Below, piece after piece: positions 9,380 through 22,113 of a stretch of 64,000 bases of DNA. The notes beneath the pieces are model-generated. The model worked only from the letters and a program-made list of their open reading frames with translations. It was not told the DNA's origin and did no database searches. Within the stretch, counting starts at the first letter, position 1. Every line of letters begins with the position of its first letter. The position numbers and the translations under genes are program-made. Source of the DNA: Lasioglossum baleicum (Eukaryota; Arthropoda; Insecta; Hymenoptera; Halictidae); NCBI RefSeq assembly GCF_051020765.1, contig NW_027469214.1, positions 62,001 through 126,000 on the forward strand, read 5' to 3'.

Positions 9380-11675
9380 GCTAGTCGAGTAAACACGTGC
9401 GAGGTTTTGTGGGATGCGCATGCGCAGGTTTTTTGGGATGCGCATGGCTAGTCGAGCAAAATCACGTGCGAGAGGATGCATCCCGCAGGCTAGTCGAGTA
9501 AAACCACGTGCGAGAGGATACATCCCGCAGGCTAGTCGAGTAAAAACACGTGCGAGAGGATGCATCCCGCAGGCTAGTCGAGTAAAAACACGTGCGAGGT
9601 TTTGTGGGATGCGCATGCGCAGGTTTTGTGGGACGCGCATGCGCAGGTTTTTTGGGATGCGCATGGCTAGTCGAGCAAAATCACGTGCGAGAGGATGCAT
9701 CCCGCAGGGTAGTCGAGTAAAAACACGTGCGAGAGGATGCATCCCGCAGGCTAGTCGAGCAAAAACACGTGCGAGAGGATGCATCCCGCAGGCTAGTCGA
9801 GTAAAAACACGTGCGAGAGGATGCATCCCGCAGGCTAGTCGAGTAAAAACACGTGCGAGGTTTTGTGGGATGCGCATGCGCAGGTTTTGTGGGATGCGCA
9901 TGCGCAGGTTTTTTGGGATGCGCATTTCTAGTCGAGCAAAAACACGTGCGAGAGGATGCATCCCGCAGGGTAGTCGAGTAAAAACACGTGCGAGAGGATG
10001 CATCCCGCAGGCTAGTCGAGTAAAAACACGTGCGAGAGGATGCATCCCGCAGGCTAGTCGAGCAAAAACACGTGCGAGAGGATGCATCCCGCAGGCTAGT
10101 CGAGCAAAAACACGTGCGAGAGGATGCATCCCGCAGGCTAGTCGCGTAAAAACACGTGCGAAAGGATGCATCCCGCAGGCTAGTCGAGCACAAACACGTG
10201 CGAGGTTTTGTGGGATGCGCATGCGCAGGTTTTTTGGGATGCGCATGGCTAGTCGAGTAAAAACACGTGCGAGAGGATGCATCCCGCAGGCTAGTCGAGT
10301 AAAAACACGTGCGAGGTTTTGTGGGATGCGCATGCGCAGGTTTTGTGGGACGCGCATGCGCAGGTTTTTTGGGATGCGCATGGCTAGTCGAGCAAAATCA
10401 CGTGCGAGAGGATGCATCCCGCAGGGTAGTCGAGTAAAAACACGTGCGAGAGGATGCATCCCGCAGGCTAGTCGAGCAAAAACACGTGCGAGAGGATGCA
10501 TCCCGCAGGCTAGTCGAGTAAAAACACGTGCGAGAGGATGCATCCCGCAGGCTAGTCGAGTAAAAACACGTGCGAGGTTTTGTGGGATGCGCATGCGCAG
10601 GTTTTGTGGGATGCGCATGCGCAGGTTTTTTGGGATGCGCATGCGCAGGTTTTTTGGGATGCGCATGGCTAGTCGAGCAAAAACACGTGCGAGAGGATGC
10701 ATCCCGCAGGGTAGTCGAGTAAAAACACGTGCGAGAGGATGCATCCCGCAGGCTAGTCGAGCAAAAACACGTGCGAGAGGATGCATCCCGCAGGCTAGTC
10801 GATTAAAAACACGTGCGAGAGGATGCATCCCGCAGGCTAGTCGAGCACAAACACCTGCGAGGTTTTGTGGGAATCGCATGCGCAGGTTTTTTGGGATGCG
10901 CATGCGCAGGTTTTTTGGGATGCGCATGGCTAGTCGAGCAAAAACACGTGCGAGAGGATGCATCCCGCAGGCTAGTCGAGTAAAAACACGTGCGAGAGGA
11001 TGCATCCCGCAGGCTAGTCGAGTAAAAACACGTGCGAGGTTTTGTGGGATGCGCATGCGCAGGTTTTGTGGGATCCGCATGCGCAGGTTTTTTGGGATGC
11101 GCATGCGCAGGTTTTTTGGGATGCGCATGCCTAGTCGAGCAAAAACACGTGCGAGAGGATGCATTCCGCAGGCTAGTCGAGCAAAAACACGTGCGAGAGG
11201 ATGCATCCCGCAGGCTAGTCGAGTAAAAACACGTGCGAGAGGATGCATCCCGCAGGCTAGTCGAGTAAAAACACGTGCGAGAGGATGCATCCCGCAGGCT
11301 AGTCGAGTAAAAACACGTGCGAGAGGATGCGTCCCGCAGGCTAGTCGAGCAAAAACACGTGCGAGAGGATGCATCCCGCAGGCTAGTCGAGCAAAAACAC
11401 GTGCGAGAGGATGCATCCCGCAGGCTAGTCGAGCAAAAACACGTGCGAGAGGATGTATCCCGCAGGCTAGTCGAGTAAAAACACGTGCGGGAGGATGCAT
11501 CCCGCAGGCTAGTCGAGTAAAAACACGTGCGAGAGGATGCATCCCGCAGGCTAGTCGAGCAAAAACACTTGCGAGAGGATGCATCCCGCAGGCTAGTCGA
11601 GTAAAAACACGTGCGAGAGGATGAATCCCGAAGGCTAGTCGAGTAAAAACACGTGCGAGAGGATGCATCCCGCAG
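9380..11675 (+). repeat. Cassette 7 (2,296 bp), chimeric
   Basis: The head (9,380 to about 10,240) matches the head of cassette 15 (22,114), including GCATTTCTAG near 9,923, TAGTCGCGTAA near 10,141 and GCGAAAGG. A short bridge of one A monomer leads to a body that repeats cassette 6 from its second B cluster to its end. The result is an enlarged cassette holding two cassette-like halves. Cassette 15 looks like the reciprocal, shortened form. Confidence 0.85.
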
Positions 11676-13050
11676 GCTAGTCGAGTAAACACGTGCGAGG
11701 TTTTGTGGGATGCGCATGCGCAGGTTTTTTGGGATGCGCATGGCTAGTCGAGCAAAATCACGTGCGAGAGGATGCATCCCGCAGGCTAGTCGAGTAAAAC
11801 CACGTGCGAGAGGATACATCCCGCAGGCTAGTCGAGTAAAAACACGTGCGAGAGGATGCATCCCGCAGGCTAGTCGAGTAAAAACACGTGCGAGGTTTTG
11901 TGGGATGCGCATGCGCAGGTTTTGTGGGACGCGCATGCGCAGGTTTTTTGGGATGCGCATGGCTAGTCGAGCAAAATCACGTGCGAGAGGATGCATCCCG
12001 CAGGGTAGTCGAGTAAAAACACGTGCGAGAGGATGCATCCCGCAGGCTAGTCGAGCAAAAACACGTGCGAGAGGATGCATCCCGCTGGCTAGTCGAGTAA
12101 AAACACGTGCGAGAGGATGCATCCCGCAGGCTAGTCGAGTAAAAACACGTGCGAGGTTTTGTGGGATGCGCATGCGCAGGTTTTGTGGGATGCGCATGCG
12201 CAGGTTTTTTGGGATGCGCATTTCTAGTCGAGCAAAAACACGTGCGAGAGGATGCATCCCGCAGGGTAGTCGAGTAAAAACACGTGCGAGAGGATGCATC
12301 CCGCAGGCTAGTCGAGTAAAAACACGTGCGAGAGGATGCATCCCGCAGGCTAGTCGAGTAAAAACACGTGCGAGAGGATGCATCCCGCAGGCTAGTCGAG
12401 TAAAAACACGTGCGAGGTTTTGTGGGATGCGCATGCGCAGGTTTTGTGGGATGCGCATGCGCAGGATTTTTGGGATGCGCATGGCTAGTCGAGCAAAAAC
12501 ACGTGCGAGAGGATGCATCCCGCAGGCTAGTCGAGCAAAAACACGTGCGAGAGGATGCATCCCGCAGGCTAGTCGAGTAAAAACACGTGCGAGGTTTTGT
12601 GGGATGCGCAGGTTTTTTGGGATGCGCATGGCTAGTCGAGGAAAAACACGTGCGAGAGGATGCATCCCGCAGGCTAGTCGAGTAAAAACACGTGCGAGAG
12701 GATGCATCCCGCAGGCTAGTCGAGTAAAAACACGTGCGAGAGGATGCGTCCCGCAGGCTAGTCGAGCAAAAACACGTGCGAGAGGATGCATCCCGCAGGC
12801 TAGTCGAGCAAAAACACGTGCGAGAGGATGTATCCCGCAGGCTAGTCGAGTAAAAACACGTGCGGGAGGATGCATCCTGCAGGATAGTCGAGTAAAAACA
12901 CGTGCGAGAGGATGCATCCCGCAGGCTAGTCGAGCAAAAACACGTGCGAGAGGATGCATCCCGCAGGCTAGTCGAGTAAAAACACGTGCGAGAGGATGAA
13001 TCCCGAAGGCTAGTCGAGTAAAAACACGTGCGAGAGGTTGCATCCCGCAG
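11676..13050 (+). repeat. Cassette 8 (1,375 bp)
   Basis: Head like cassettes 2 and 17 with GCATTTCTAG near 12,221. A private CCCGCTGGCTAG lies near 12,081. Then come GCAGGATTTTTGGG near 12,463, an 18-bp short B cluster near 12,593, a GAGGAAAAAC unit, TCCTGCAGGATAG near 12,877 and the end monomer near 12,997. The last monomer has GAGGTTGCATCC near 13,037, shared with cassette 10. Compared with the tail of cassette 10 it has one B unit fewer. Confidence 0.85.
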
Positions 13051-14227
13051 GCTAGTCGAGTAAACACGTGCGAGGTTTTGTGGGATGCGCATGCGCAGGT
13101 TTTGTGGGATGCGCATGCGCAGGTTTTTTGGGATGCGCATGGCTAGTCGAGCAAAATCACGTGCGAGAGGATGCATCCCGCAGGCTAGTCGAGTAAAACC
13201 ACGTGCGAGAGGATACATCCCGCAGGCTAGTCGAGTAAAAACACGTGCGAGAGGATGCATCCCGCAGGCTAGTCGAGTAAAAACACGTGCGAGGTTTTGT
13301 GGGATGCGCATGCGCAGGTTTTGTGGGACGCGCATGCGCAGGTTTTTTGGGATGCGCATGGCTAGTCGAGCAAAATCACGTGCGAGAGGATGCATCCCGC
13401 AGGGTAGTCGAGTAAAAACACGTGCGAGAGGATGCATCCGGCAGGCTAGTCGAGTAAAAACACGTGCGAGAGGATGCATCCCGCAGGCTAGTCGAGTAAA
13501 AACACGTGCGAGGTTTTGTGGGATGCGCATGCGCAGGTTTTGTGGGATGCGCATGCGCAGGTTTTTTGGGATGCGCATGGCTAGTCGAGCAAAAACACGT
13601 GCGAGAGGATGCATCCCGCAGGGTAGTCGAGTAGAAACACGTGCGAGAGGATGCATCCCGCAGGCTAGTCGAGTAAAAACACGTGCGAGAGGATGCATCC
13701 CGCAGGCTAGTCGAGTAAAAACACGTGCGAGAGGATGCATCCCGCAGGCTAGTCGAGTAAAAACACGTGCGAGGTTTTGTGGGATGCGCATGCGCAGGAT
13801 TTTTGGGATGCGCATGGCTAGTCGAGCAAAAACACGTGCGAGAGGATGCATCCCGCAGGCTAGTCGAGCAAAAACACGTGCGAGAGGATGCATCCCGCAG
13901 GCTAGTCGAGTAAAAACACGTGCGAGGTTTTGTGGGATGCGCAGGTTTTGTGGGATGCGCATGCGCAGGTTTTTTGGGATGCGCATGCGCAGGTTTTTTG
14001 GGATGCGCATGCGCAGGTTTTTTGGGATGCGCATGCGCAGGTTTTTTGGGATGCGCATGGCTAGTCGAGGAAAAACACGTGCGAGAGGATGCATCCCGCA
14101 GGCTAGTCGAGTAAAAACACGTGCGAGAGGATGCATCCCGCAGGCTAGTCGAGTAAAAACACGTGCGAGAGGATGAATCCCGAAGGCTAGTCGAGTAAAA
14201 ACACGTGCGAGAGGATGCATCCCGCAG
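13051..14227 (+). repeat. Cassette 9 (1,177 bp)
   Basis: Compact type with GCATCCGGCAG near 13,437, GTAGAAACACG near 13,631 and GCAGGATTTTTGGG. Its B cluster near 13,926 has an 18-bp B, a GTTTTGTGGG B and four T-rich units. Cassettes 18 and 20 are the same type but one B shorter (1,153 bp), which accounts for the 24-bp length difference. Confidence 0.87.
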
Positions 14228-16297
14228 GCTAGTCGAGTAAACACGTGCGAGGTTTTGTGGGATGCGCATGCGCAGGTTTTGTGGGATGCGCATGCGCAGG
14301 TTTTTTGGGATGCGCATGGCTAGTCGAGCAAAATCACGTGCGAGAGGATGCATCCCGCAGGCTAGTCGAGTAAAACCACGTGCGAGAGGATACATCCCGC
14401 AGGCTAGTCGAGTAAAAACACGTGCGAGAGGATGCATCCCGCAGGCTAGTCGAGCAAAAACACGTGCGAGGTTTTGTGGGATGCGCATGCGCAGGTTTTG
14501 TGGGACGCGCATGCGCAGGTTTTTTGGGATGCGCATGGCTAGTCGAGCAAAATCACGTGCGAGAGGATGCATCCCGCAGGGTAGTCGAGTAAAAACACGT
14601 GCGAGAGGATGCATCCCGCAGGCTAGTCGAGCAAAAACACGTGCGAGAGGATGCATCCCGCAGGCTAGTCGAGTAAAAACACGTGCGAGAGGATGCATCC
14701 CGCAGGCTAGTCGAGTAAAAAGACGTGCGAGAGGATGCATCCCGCAGGCTAGTCGAGTAAAAACACGTGAGAGGTTTTGTGGGATGCGCATGCGCAGGTT
14801 TTGTGGGATGCGCATGCGCAGGATTTTTGGGATGCGCATGGCTAGTCGAGCAAAAACACGTGCGAGAGGATGCATCCCGCAGGCTAGTCGAGCAAAAACA
14901 CGTGCGAGAGGATGCATCCCGCAGGCTAGTCGAGTAAAAACACGTGCGAGGTTTTGTGGGATGCGCATGCGCAGGTTTTTGGGATGCGCATGCGCAGGTT
15001 TTTTGGGATGCGCATGGCTAGTCGAGGAAAAACACGTGCGAGAGGATGCATCCCGCAGGCTAGTCGAGTAAAAACACGTGCGAGAGGATGCATCCCGCAG
15101 GCTAGTCGAGTAAAAACACGTGCGAGAGGATGCGTCCCGCAGGCTAGTCGAGCAAAAACACGTGCGAGAGGATGCATCCCGCAGGCTAGTCGAGCAAAAA
15201 CACGTGCGAGAGGATGCATCCCGCAGGCTAGTCGAGCAAAAACACGTGCGAGAGGATGTATCCCGCAGGCTAGTCGAGTAAAAACACGTGCGGGAGGATG
15301 CATCCCGCAGGCTAGTCGAGTAAAACCACGTGCGAGAGGATACATCCCGCAGGCTAGTCGAGCAAAAACACGTGCGAGAGGATGCATCCCGCAGGCTAGT
15401 CGAGTAAAAACACGTGCGAGGTTTTGTGGGATGCGCATGCGCAGGTTTTGTGGGACGCGCATGCGCAGGTTTTTTGGGATGCGCATGGCTAGTCGAGCAA
15501 AATCACGTGCGAGAGGATGCATCCCGCAGGGTAGTCGAGTAAAAACACGTGCGAGAGGATGCATCCCGCAGGCTAGTCGAGCAAAAACACGTGCGAGAGG
15601 ATGCATCCCGCAGGCTAGTCGAGTAAAAACACGTGCGAGGTTTTGTGGGATGCGCATGCGCAGGTTTTGTGGGATGCGCATGCGCAGGATTTTTGGGATG
15701 CGCATGGCTAGTCGAGCAAAAACACGTGCGAGAGGATGCATCCCGCAGGCTAGTCGAGCAAAAACACGTGCGAGAGGATGCATCCCGCAGGCTAGTCGAG
15801 TAAAAACACGTGCGAGGTTTTGTGGGATGCGCAGGTTTTTTGGGATGCGCATGCGCAGGTTTTTTGGGATGCGCATGGCTAGTCGAGGAAAAACACGTGC
15901 GAGAGGATGCATCCCGCAGGCTAGTCGAGTAAAAACACGTGCGAGAGGATGCATCCCGCAGGCTAGTCGAGTAAAAACACGTGCGAGAGGATGCGTCCCG
16001 CAGGCTAGTCGAGCAAAAACACGTGCGAGAGGATGCATCCCGCAGGCTAGTCGAGCAAAAACACGTGCGAGAGGATGTATCCCGCAGGCTAGTCGAGTAA
16101 AAACACGTGCGGGAGGATGCATCCTGCAGGATAGTCGAGTAAAAACACGTGCGAGAGGATGCATCCCGCAGGCTAGTCGAGCAAAAACACGTGCGAGAGG
16201 ATGCATCCCGCAGGCTAGTCGAGTAAAAACACGTGCGAGAGGATGAATCCCGAAGGCTAGTCGAGTAAAAACACGTGCGAGAGGTTGCATCCCGCAG
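14228..16297 (+). repeat. Cassette 10 (2,070 bp), chimeric
   Basis: The first part, to about 15,590, repeats cassette 4 at an offset of 9,403 bp and cassette 12 at 3,331 bp, including GTAAAAAGACG near 14,718, CACGTGAGAGG near 14,766 and the five-T B near 14,975. The rest follows cassette 8, including TCCTGCAGGATAG near 16,123 and the final GAGGTTGCATCC near 16,284. The join lies within a run of ordinary A monomers, so the breakpoint cannot be placed to the base. Confidence 0.85.
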
Positions 16298-17558
16298 GCT
16301 AGTCGAGTAAACACGTGCGAGGTTTTGTGGGATGCGCATGCGCAGGTTTTGTGGGATGCGCATGCGCAGGTTTTTTGGGATGCGCATGGCTAGTCGAGCA
16401 AAATCACGTGCGAGAGGATGCATCCCGCAGGCTAGTCGAGTAAAACCACGTGCGAGAGGATACATCCCGCAGGCTAGTCGAGTAAAAACACGTGCGAGAG
16501 GATGCATCCCGCAGGCTAGTCGAGTAAAAACACGTGCGAGGTTTTGTGGGATGCGCATGCGCAGGTTTTGTGGGACGCGCATGCGCAGGTTTTTTGGGAT
16601 GCGCATGGCTAGTCGAGCAAAATCACGTGCGAGAGGATGCATCCCGCAGGGTAGTCGAGTAAAAACACGTGCGAGAGGATGCATCCGGCAGGCTAGTCGA
16701 GTAAAAACACGTGCGAGAGGATGCATCCCGCAGGCTAGTCGAGTAAAAACACGTGCGAGGTTTTGTGGGATGCGCATGCGCAGGTTTTGTGGGATCCGCA
16801 TGCGCAGGTTTTTTGGGATGCGCATGCGCAGGTTTTTTGGGATGCGCATGCCTAGTCGAGCAAAAACACGTGCGAGAGGATGCATTCCGCAGGCTAGTCG
16901 AGCAAAAACACGTGCGAGAGGATGCATCCCGCAGGCTAGTCGAGTAAAAACACGTGCGAGAGGATGCATCCCGCAGGGTAGTCGAGTAGAAACACGTGCG
17001 AGAGGATGCATCCCGCAGGCTAGTCGAGTAAAAACACGTGCGAGAGGATGCATCCCGCAGGCTAGTCGAGTAAAAACACGTGCGAGAGGATGCATCCCGC
17101 AGGCTAGTCGAGTAAAAACACGTGCGAGGTTTTGTGGGATGCGCATGCGCAGGATTTTTGGGATGCGCATGGCTAGTCGAGCAAAAACACGTGCGAGAGG
17201 ATGCATCCCGCAGGCTAGTCGAGCAAAAACACGTGCGAGAGGATGCATCCCGCAGGCTAGTCGAGTAAAAACACGTGCGAGGTTTTGTGGGATGCGCAGG
17301 TTTTGTGGGATGCGCATGCGCAGGTTTTTTGGGATGCGCATGCGCAGGTTTTTTGGGATGCGCATGCGCAGGTTTTTTGGGATGCGCATGGCTAGTCGAG
17401 GAAAAACACGTGCGAGAGGATGCATCCCGCAGGCTAGTCGAGTAAAAACACGTGCGAGAGGATGCATCCCGCAGGCTAGTCGAGTAAAAACACGTGCGAG
17501 AGGATGAATCCCGAAGGCTAGTCGAGTAAAAACACGTGCGAGAGGATGCATCCCGCAG
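16298..17558 (+). repeat. Cassette 11 (1,261 bp)
   Basis: Like cassette 9, but one B cluster with its A units has been exchanged for a segment from the cassette 1/6 family: GGATCCGC near 16,795, the GCATGCCTAG junction and GCATTCC near 16,885. Flanking markers GCATCCGGCAG near 16,684 and GTAGAAACACG near 16,986 remain. This looks like internal gene conversion. Downstream it runs into the ~6-kb repeat. Confidence 0.85.
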
Positions 17559-19154
17559 GCTAGTCGAGTAAACACGTGCGAGGTTTTGTGGGATGCGCAT
17601 GCGCAGGTTTTGTGGGATGCGCATGCGCAGGTTTTTTGGGATGCGCATGGCTAGTCGAGCAAAATCACGTGCGAGAGGATGCATCCCGCAGGCTAGTCGA
17701 GTAAAACCACGTGCGAGAGGATACATCCCGCAGGCTAGTCGAGTAAAAACACGTGCGAGAGGATGCATCCCGCAGGCTAGTCGAGCAAAAACACGTGCGA
17801 GGTTTTGTGGGATGCGCATGCGCAGGTTTTGTGGGACGCGCATGCGCAGGTTTTTTGGGATGCGCATGGCTAGTCGAGCAAAATCACGTGCGAGAGGATG
17901 CATCCCGCAGGGTAGTCGAGTAAAAACACGTGCGAGAGGATGCATCCCGCAGGCTAGTCGAGCAAAAACACGTGCGAGAGGATGCATCCCGCAGGCTAGT
18001 CGAGTAAAAACACGTGCGAGAGGATGCATCCCGCAGGCTAGTCGAGTAAAAAGACGTGCGAGAGGATGCATCCCGCAGGCTAGTCGAGTAAAAACACGTG
18101 AGAGGTTTTGTGGGATGCGCATGCGCAGGTTTTGTGGGATGCGCATGCGCAGGATTTTTGGGATGCGCATGGCTAGTCGAGCAAAAACACGTGCGAGAGG
18201 ATGCATCCCGCAGGCTAGTCGAGCAAAAACACGTGCGAGAGGATGCATCCCGCAGGCTAGTCGAGTAAAAACACGTGCGAGGTTTTGTGGGATGCGCATG
18301 CGCAGGTTTTTGGGATGCGCATGCGCAGGTTTTTTGGGATGCGCATGGCTAGTCGAGGAAAAACACGTGCGAGAGGATGCATCCCGCAGGCTAGTCGAGT
18401 AAAAACACGTGCGAGAGGATGCATCCCGCAGGCTAGTCGAGTAAAAACACGTGCGAGAGGATGCGTCCCGCAGGCTAGTCGAGCAAAAACACGTGCGAGA
18501 GGATGCATCCCGCAGGCTAGTCGAGCAAAAACACGTGCGAGAGGATGCATCCCGCAGGCTAGTCGAGCAAAAACACGTGCGAGAGGATGTATCCCGCAGG
18601 CTAGTCGAGTAAAAACACGTGCGGGAGGATGCATCCCGCAGGCTAGTCGAGTAAAACCACGTGCGAGAGGATACATCCCGCAGGCTAGTCGAGCAAAAAC
18701 ACGTGCGAGAGGATGCATCCCGCAGGCTAGTCGAGTAAAAACACGTGCGAGGTTTTGTGGGATGCGCATGCGCAGGTTTTGTGGGACGCGCATGCGCAGG
18801 TTTTTTGGGATGCGCATGGCTAGTCGAGCAAAATCACGTGCGAGAGGATGCATCCCGCAGGGTAGTCGAGTAAAAACACGTGCGAGAGGATGCATCCCGC
18901 AGGCTAGTCGAGCAAAAACACGTGCGAGAGGATGTATCCCGCAGGCTAGTCGAGTAAAAACACGTGCGGGAGGATGCATCCCGCAGGCTAGTCCAGTAAA
19001 AACACGTGCGAGAGGATGCATCCCGCAGGCTAGTCGAGCAAAAACACGTGCGAGAGGATGCATCCCGCAGGCTAGTCGAGTAAAAACACGTGCGAGAGGA
19101 TGAATCCCGAAGGCTACTCGAGTAAAAACACGTGCGAGAGGATGCATCCCGCAG
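17559..19154 (+). repeat. Cassette 12 (1,596 bp), copy of cassette 4
   Basis: Same length as cassette 4 and carrying the same alleles: GTAAAAAGACG near 18,049, CACGTGAGAGG near 18,097, five-T B near 18,306, TAGTCCAG near 18,990 and GCTACTCGAG near 19,113. I saw no difference from cassette 4 on reading the two, but I could not align them by program. Confidence 0.87.
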
Positions 19155-20534
19155 GCTAGTCGAGTAAAAACACGTGCGAGGTTTTGTGGGATGCGCATGC
19201 GCAGGTTTTGTGGGATGCGCATGCGCAGGTTTTTTGGGATGCGCATGGCTAGTCGAGCAAAATCAGGTGCGAGAGGATGCATCCCGCAGGCTAGTCGAGT
19301 AAAACCACGTGCGAGAGGATACATCCCGCAGGCTAGTCGAGCAAAAACACGTGCGAGAGGATGCATCCCGCAGGCTAGTCGAGCACAAACACCTGCGAGG
19401 TTTTGTGGGATGCGCATGCGCAGGTTTTTTGGGATGCGCATGGCTAGTCGAGCAAAATCACGTGCGAGAGGATGCATCCCGCAGGGTAGTCGAGTAATAA
19501 CACGTGCGAGAGGATGCATCCCGCAGGCTAGTCGAGTAAAAACACGTGCGAGAGGATGCATCCCGCAGGCTAGTCGAGCAAAAACACGTGCGAGAGGATG
19601 CATCCCGCAGGCTAGTCGAGCAAAAACACGTGCGAGAGGATGCATCCCGCAGGCTAGTCGAGTAAAAACACGTGCGAGAGGTTGCATCCCGCAGGCTAGT
19701 CGAGCACAAACACGTGCGAGGTTTTGTGGGATGCGCATGCGCAGGTTTTTTGGGATGCGCATGCGCAGGTTTTTTGGGATGCGCATGGCTAGTCGAGGAA
19801 AAACACGTGCGAGAGGATGCATCCCGCAGGCTAGTCGAGTAAAAACACGTGCGAGAGGATGCATCCCGCAGGCTAGTCGAGTAAAAACACGTGCGAGGTT
19901 TTGTGGGATGCGCATGCGCATGTTTTGTGGGATCCGCATGCGCAGGTTTTTTGGGATGCGCATGCGCAGGTTTTTTGGGATGCGCATGCCTAGTCGAGCA
20001 AAAACACGTGCGAGAGGATGCATTCCGCAGGCTAGTCGAGCAAAAACACGTGCGAGAGGATGCATCCCGCAGGCTAGTCGAGTAAAAACACGTGCGAGAG
20101 GATGCATCCCGCAGGCTAGTCGAGTAAAAACACGTGCGAGAGGATGCATCCCGCAGGCTAGTCGAGTAAAAACACGTGCGAGAGGATGCGTCCCGCAGGC
20201 TAGTCGAGCAAAAACACGTGCGAGAGGATGCATCCCGCAGGCTAGTCGAGCAAAAACACGTGCGAGAGGATGCATCCCGCAGGCTAGTCGAGCAAAAACA
20301 CGTGCGAGAGGATGTATCCCGCAGGCTAGTCGAGTAAAAACACGTGCGGGAGGATGCATCCCGCAGGCTAGTCGAGTAAAAACACGTGCGAGAGGATGCA
20401 TCCCGCAGGCTAGTCGAGCAAAAACACTTGCGAGAGGATGCATCCCGCAGGCTAGTCGAGTAAAAACACGTGCGAGAGGATGAATCCCGAAGGCTAGTCG
20501 AGTAAAAACACGTGCGAGAGGATGCATCCCGCAG
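19155..20534 (+). repeat. Cassette 13 (1,380 bp), copy of cassette 5
   Basis: Copy of cassette 5 with the shared TCAGGTGCGAG near 19,264. It differs by GTAATAAC at 19,498, a normal TAGTCGAG at 19,661, GAGAGG at 19,678, GAGGTTGC at 19,682 and CGCATGTTTTG at 19,921. Three of the differences lie within 22 bp of each other, which suggests a small conversion tract, not independent mutations. Confidence 0.87.
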
Positions 20535-22113
20535 GCTAGTCGAGTAAACACGTGCGAGGTTTTGTGGGATGCGCATGCGCAGGTTTTTTGGGATGCGCAT
20601 GGCTAGTCGAGCAAAATCACGTGCGAGAGGATGCATCCCGCAGGCTAGTCGAGTAAAACCACGTGCGAGAGGATACATCCCGCAGGCTAGTCGAGTAAAA
20701 ACACGTGCGAGAGGATGCATCCCGCAGGCTAGTCGAGTAAAAACACGTGCGAGGTTTTGTGGGATGCGCATGCGCAGGTTTTGTGGGACGCGCATGCGCA
20801 GGTTTTTTGGGATGCGCATGGCTAGTCGAGCAAAATCACGTGCGAGAGGATGCATCCCGCAGGGTAGTCGAGTAAAAACACGTGCGAGAGGATGCATCCC
20901 GCAGGCTAGTCGAGCAAAAACACGTGCGAGAGGATGCATCCCGCAGGCTAGTCGAGTAAAAACACGTGCGAGAGGATGCATCCCGCAGGCTAGTCGAGTA
21001 AAAACACGTGCGAGGTTTTGTGGGATGCGCATGCGCAGGTTTTGTGGGATGCGCATGCGCAGGTTTTTTGGGATGCGCATGCGCAGGTTTTTTGGGATGC
21101 GCATGGCTAGTCGAGCAAAAACACGTGCGAGAGGATGCATCCCGCAGGGTAGTCGAGTAAAAACACGTGCGAGAGGATGCATCCCGCAGGCTAGTCGAGC
21201 AAAAACACGTGCGAGAGGATGCATCCCGCAGGCTAGTCGATTAAAAACACGTGCGAGAGGATGCATCCCGCAGGCTAGTCGAGCACAAACACCTGCGAGG
21301 TTTTGTGGGAATCGCATGCGCAGGTTTTTTGGGATGCGCATGCGCAGGTTTTTTGGGATGCGCATGGCTAGTCGAGCAAAAACACGTGCGAGAGGATGCA
21401 TCCCGCAGGCTAGTCGAGTAAAAACACGTGCGAGAGGATGCATCCCGCAGGCTAGTCGAGTAAAAACACGTGCGAGGTTTTGTGGGATGCGCATGCGCAG
21501 GTTTTGTGGGATCCGCATGCGCAGGTTTTTTGGGATGCGCATGCGCAGGTTTTTTGGGATGCGCATGCCTAGTCGAGCAAAAACACGTGCGAGAGGATGC
21601 ATTCCGCAGGCTAGTCGAGCAAAAACACGTGCGAGAGGATGCATCCCGCAGGCTAGTCGAGTAAAAACACGTGCGAGAGGATGCATCCCGCAGGCTAGTC
21701 GAGTAAAAACACGTGCGAGAGGATGCATCCCGCAGGCTAGTCGAGTAAAAACACGTGCGAGAGGATGCGTCCCGCAGGCTAGTCGAGCAAAAACACATGC
21801 GAGAGGATGCATCCCGCAGGCTAGTCGAGCAAAAACACGTGCGAGAGGATGCATCCCGCAGGCTAGTCGAGCAAAAACACGTGCGAGAGGATGTATCCCG
21901 CAGGCTAGTCGAGTAAAAACACGTGCGGGAGGATGCATCCCGCAGGCTAGTCGAGTAAAAACACGTGCGAGAGGATGCATCCCGCAGGCTAGTCGAGCAA
22001 AAACACTTGCGAGAGGATGCATCCCGCAGGCTAGTCGAGTAAAAACACGTGCGAGAGGATGAATCCCGAAGGCTAGTCGAGTAAAAACACGTGCGAGAGG
22101 ATGCATCCCGCAG
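20535..22113 (+). repeat. Cassette 14 (1,579 bp), copy of cassette 6
   Basis: Copy of cassette 6 that shares the CACATG change (near 21,795) but has the common GTAAAAACACG where cassette 6 has GTGAAAACACG (21,159). GATTAAAAAC lies near 21,239, GGAATCGC near 21,308, GGATCCGC near 21,511 and GCATTCC near 21,600. Confidence 0.88.

Larger units (their letters stand above)
4233..10240 (+). repeat. Left copy of a ~6.0-kb direct repeat (offset 12,734 bp)
   Basis: This segment is collinear with about 16,967-22,974. Cassette boundaries at 4,825, 6,421, 7,801 and 9,380 map to 17,559, 19,155, 20,535 and 22,114 with exactly the same offset, so no net indel separates them. I noted only a handful of differences: 6,764/19,498, 6,927/19,661, 6,944/19,678, 6,948/19,682, 7,187/19,921 and 8,425/21,159. 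The left limit is set where flanking monomers stop matching upstream of the shared GTAGAAACACG unit. The right limit is an extra B unit in the second copy. Confidence 0.88.
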
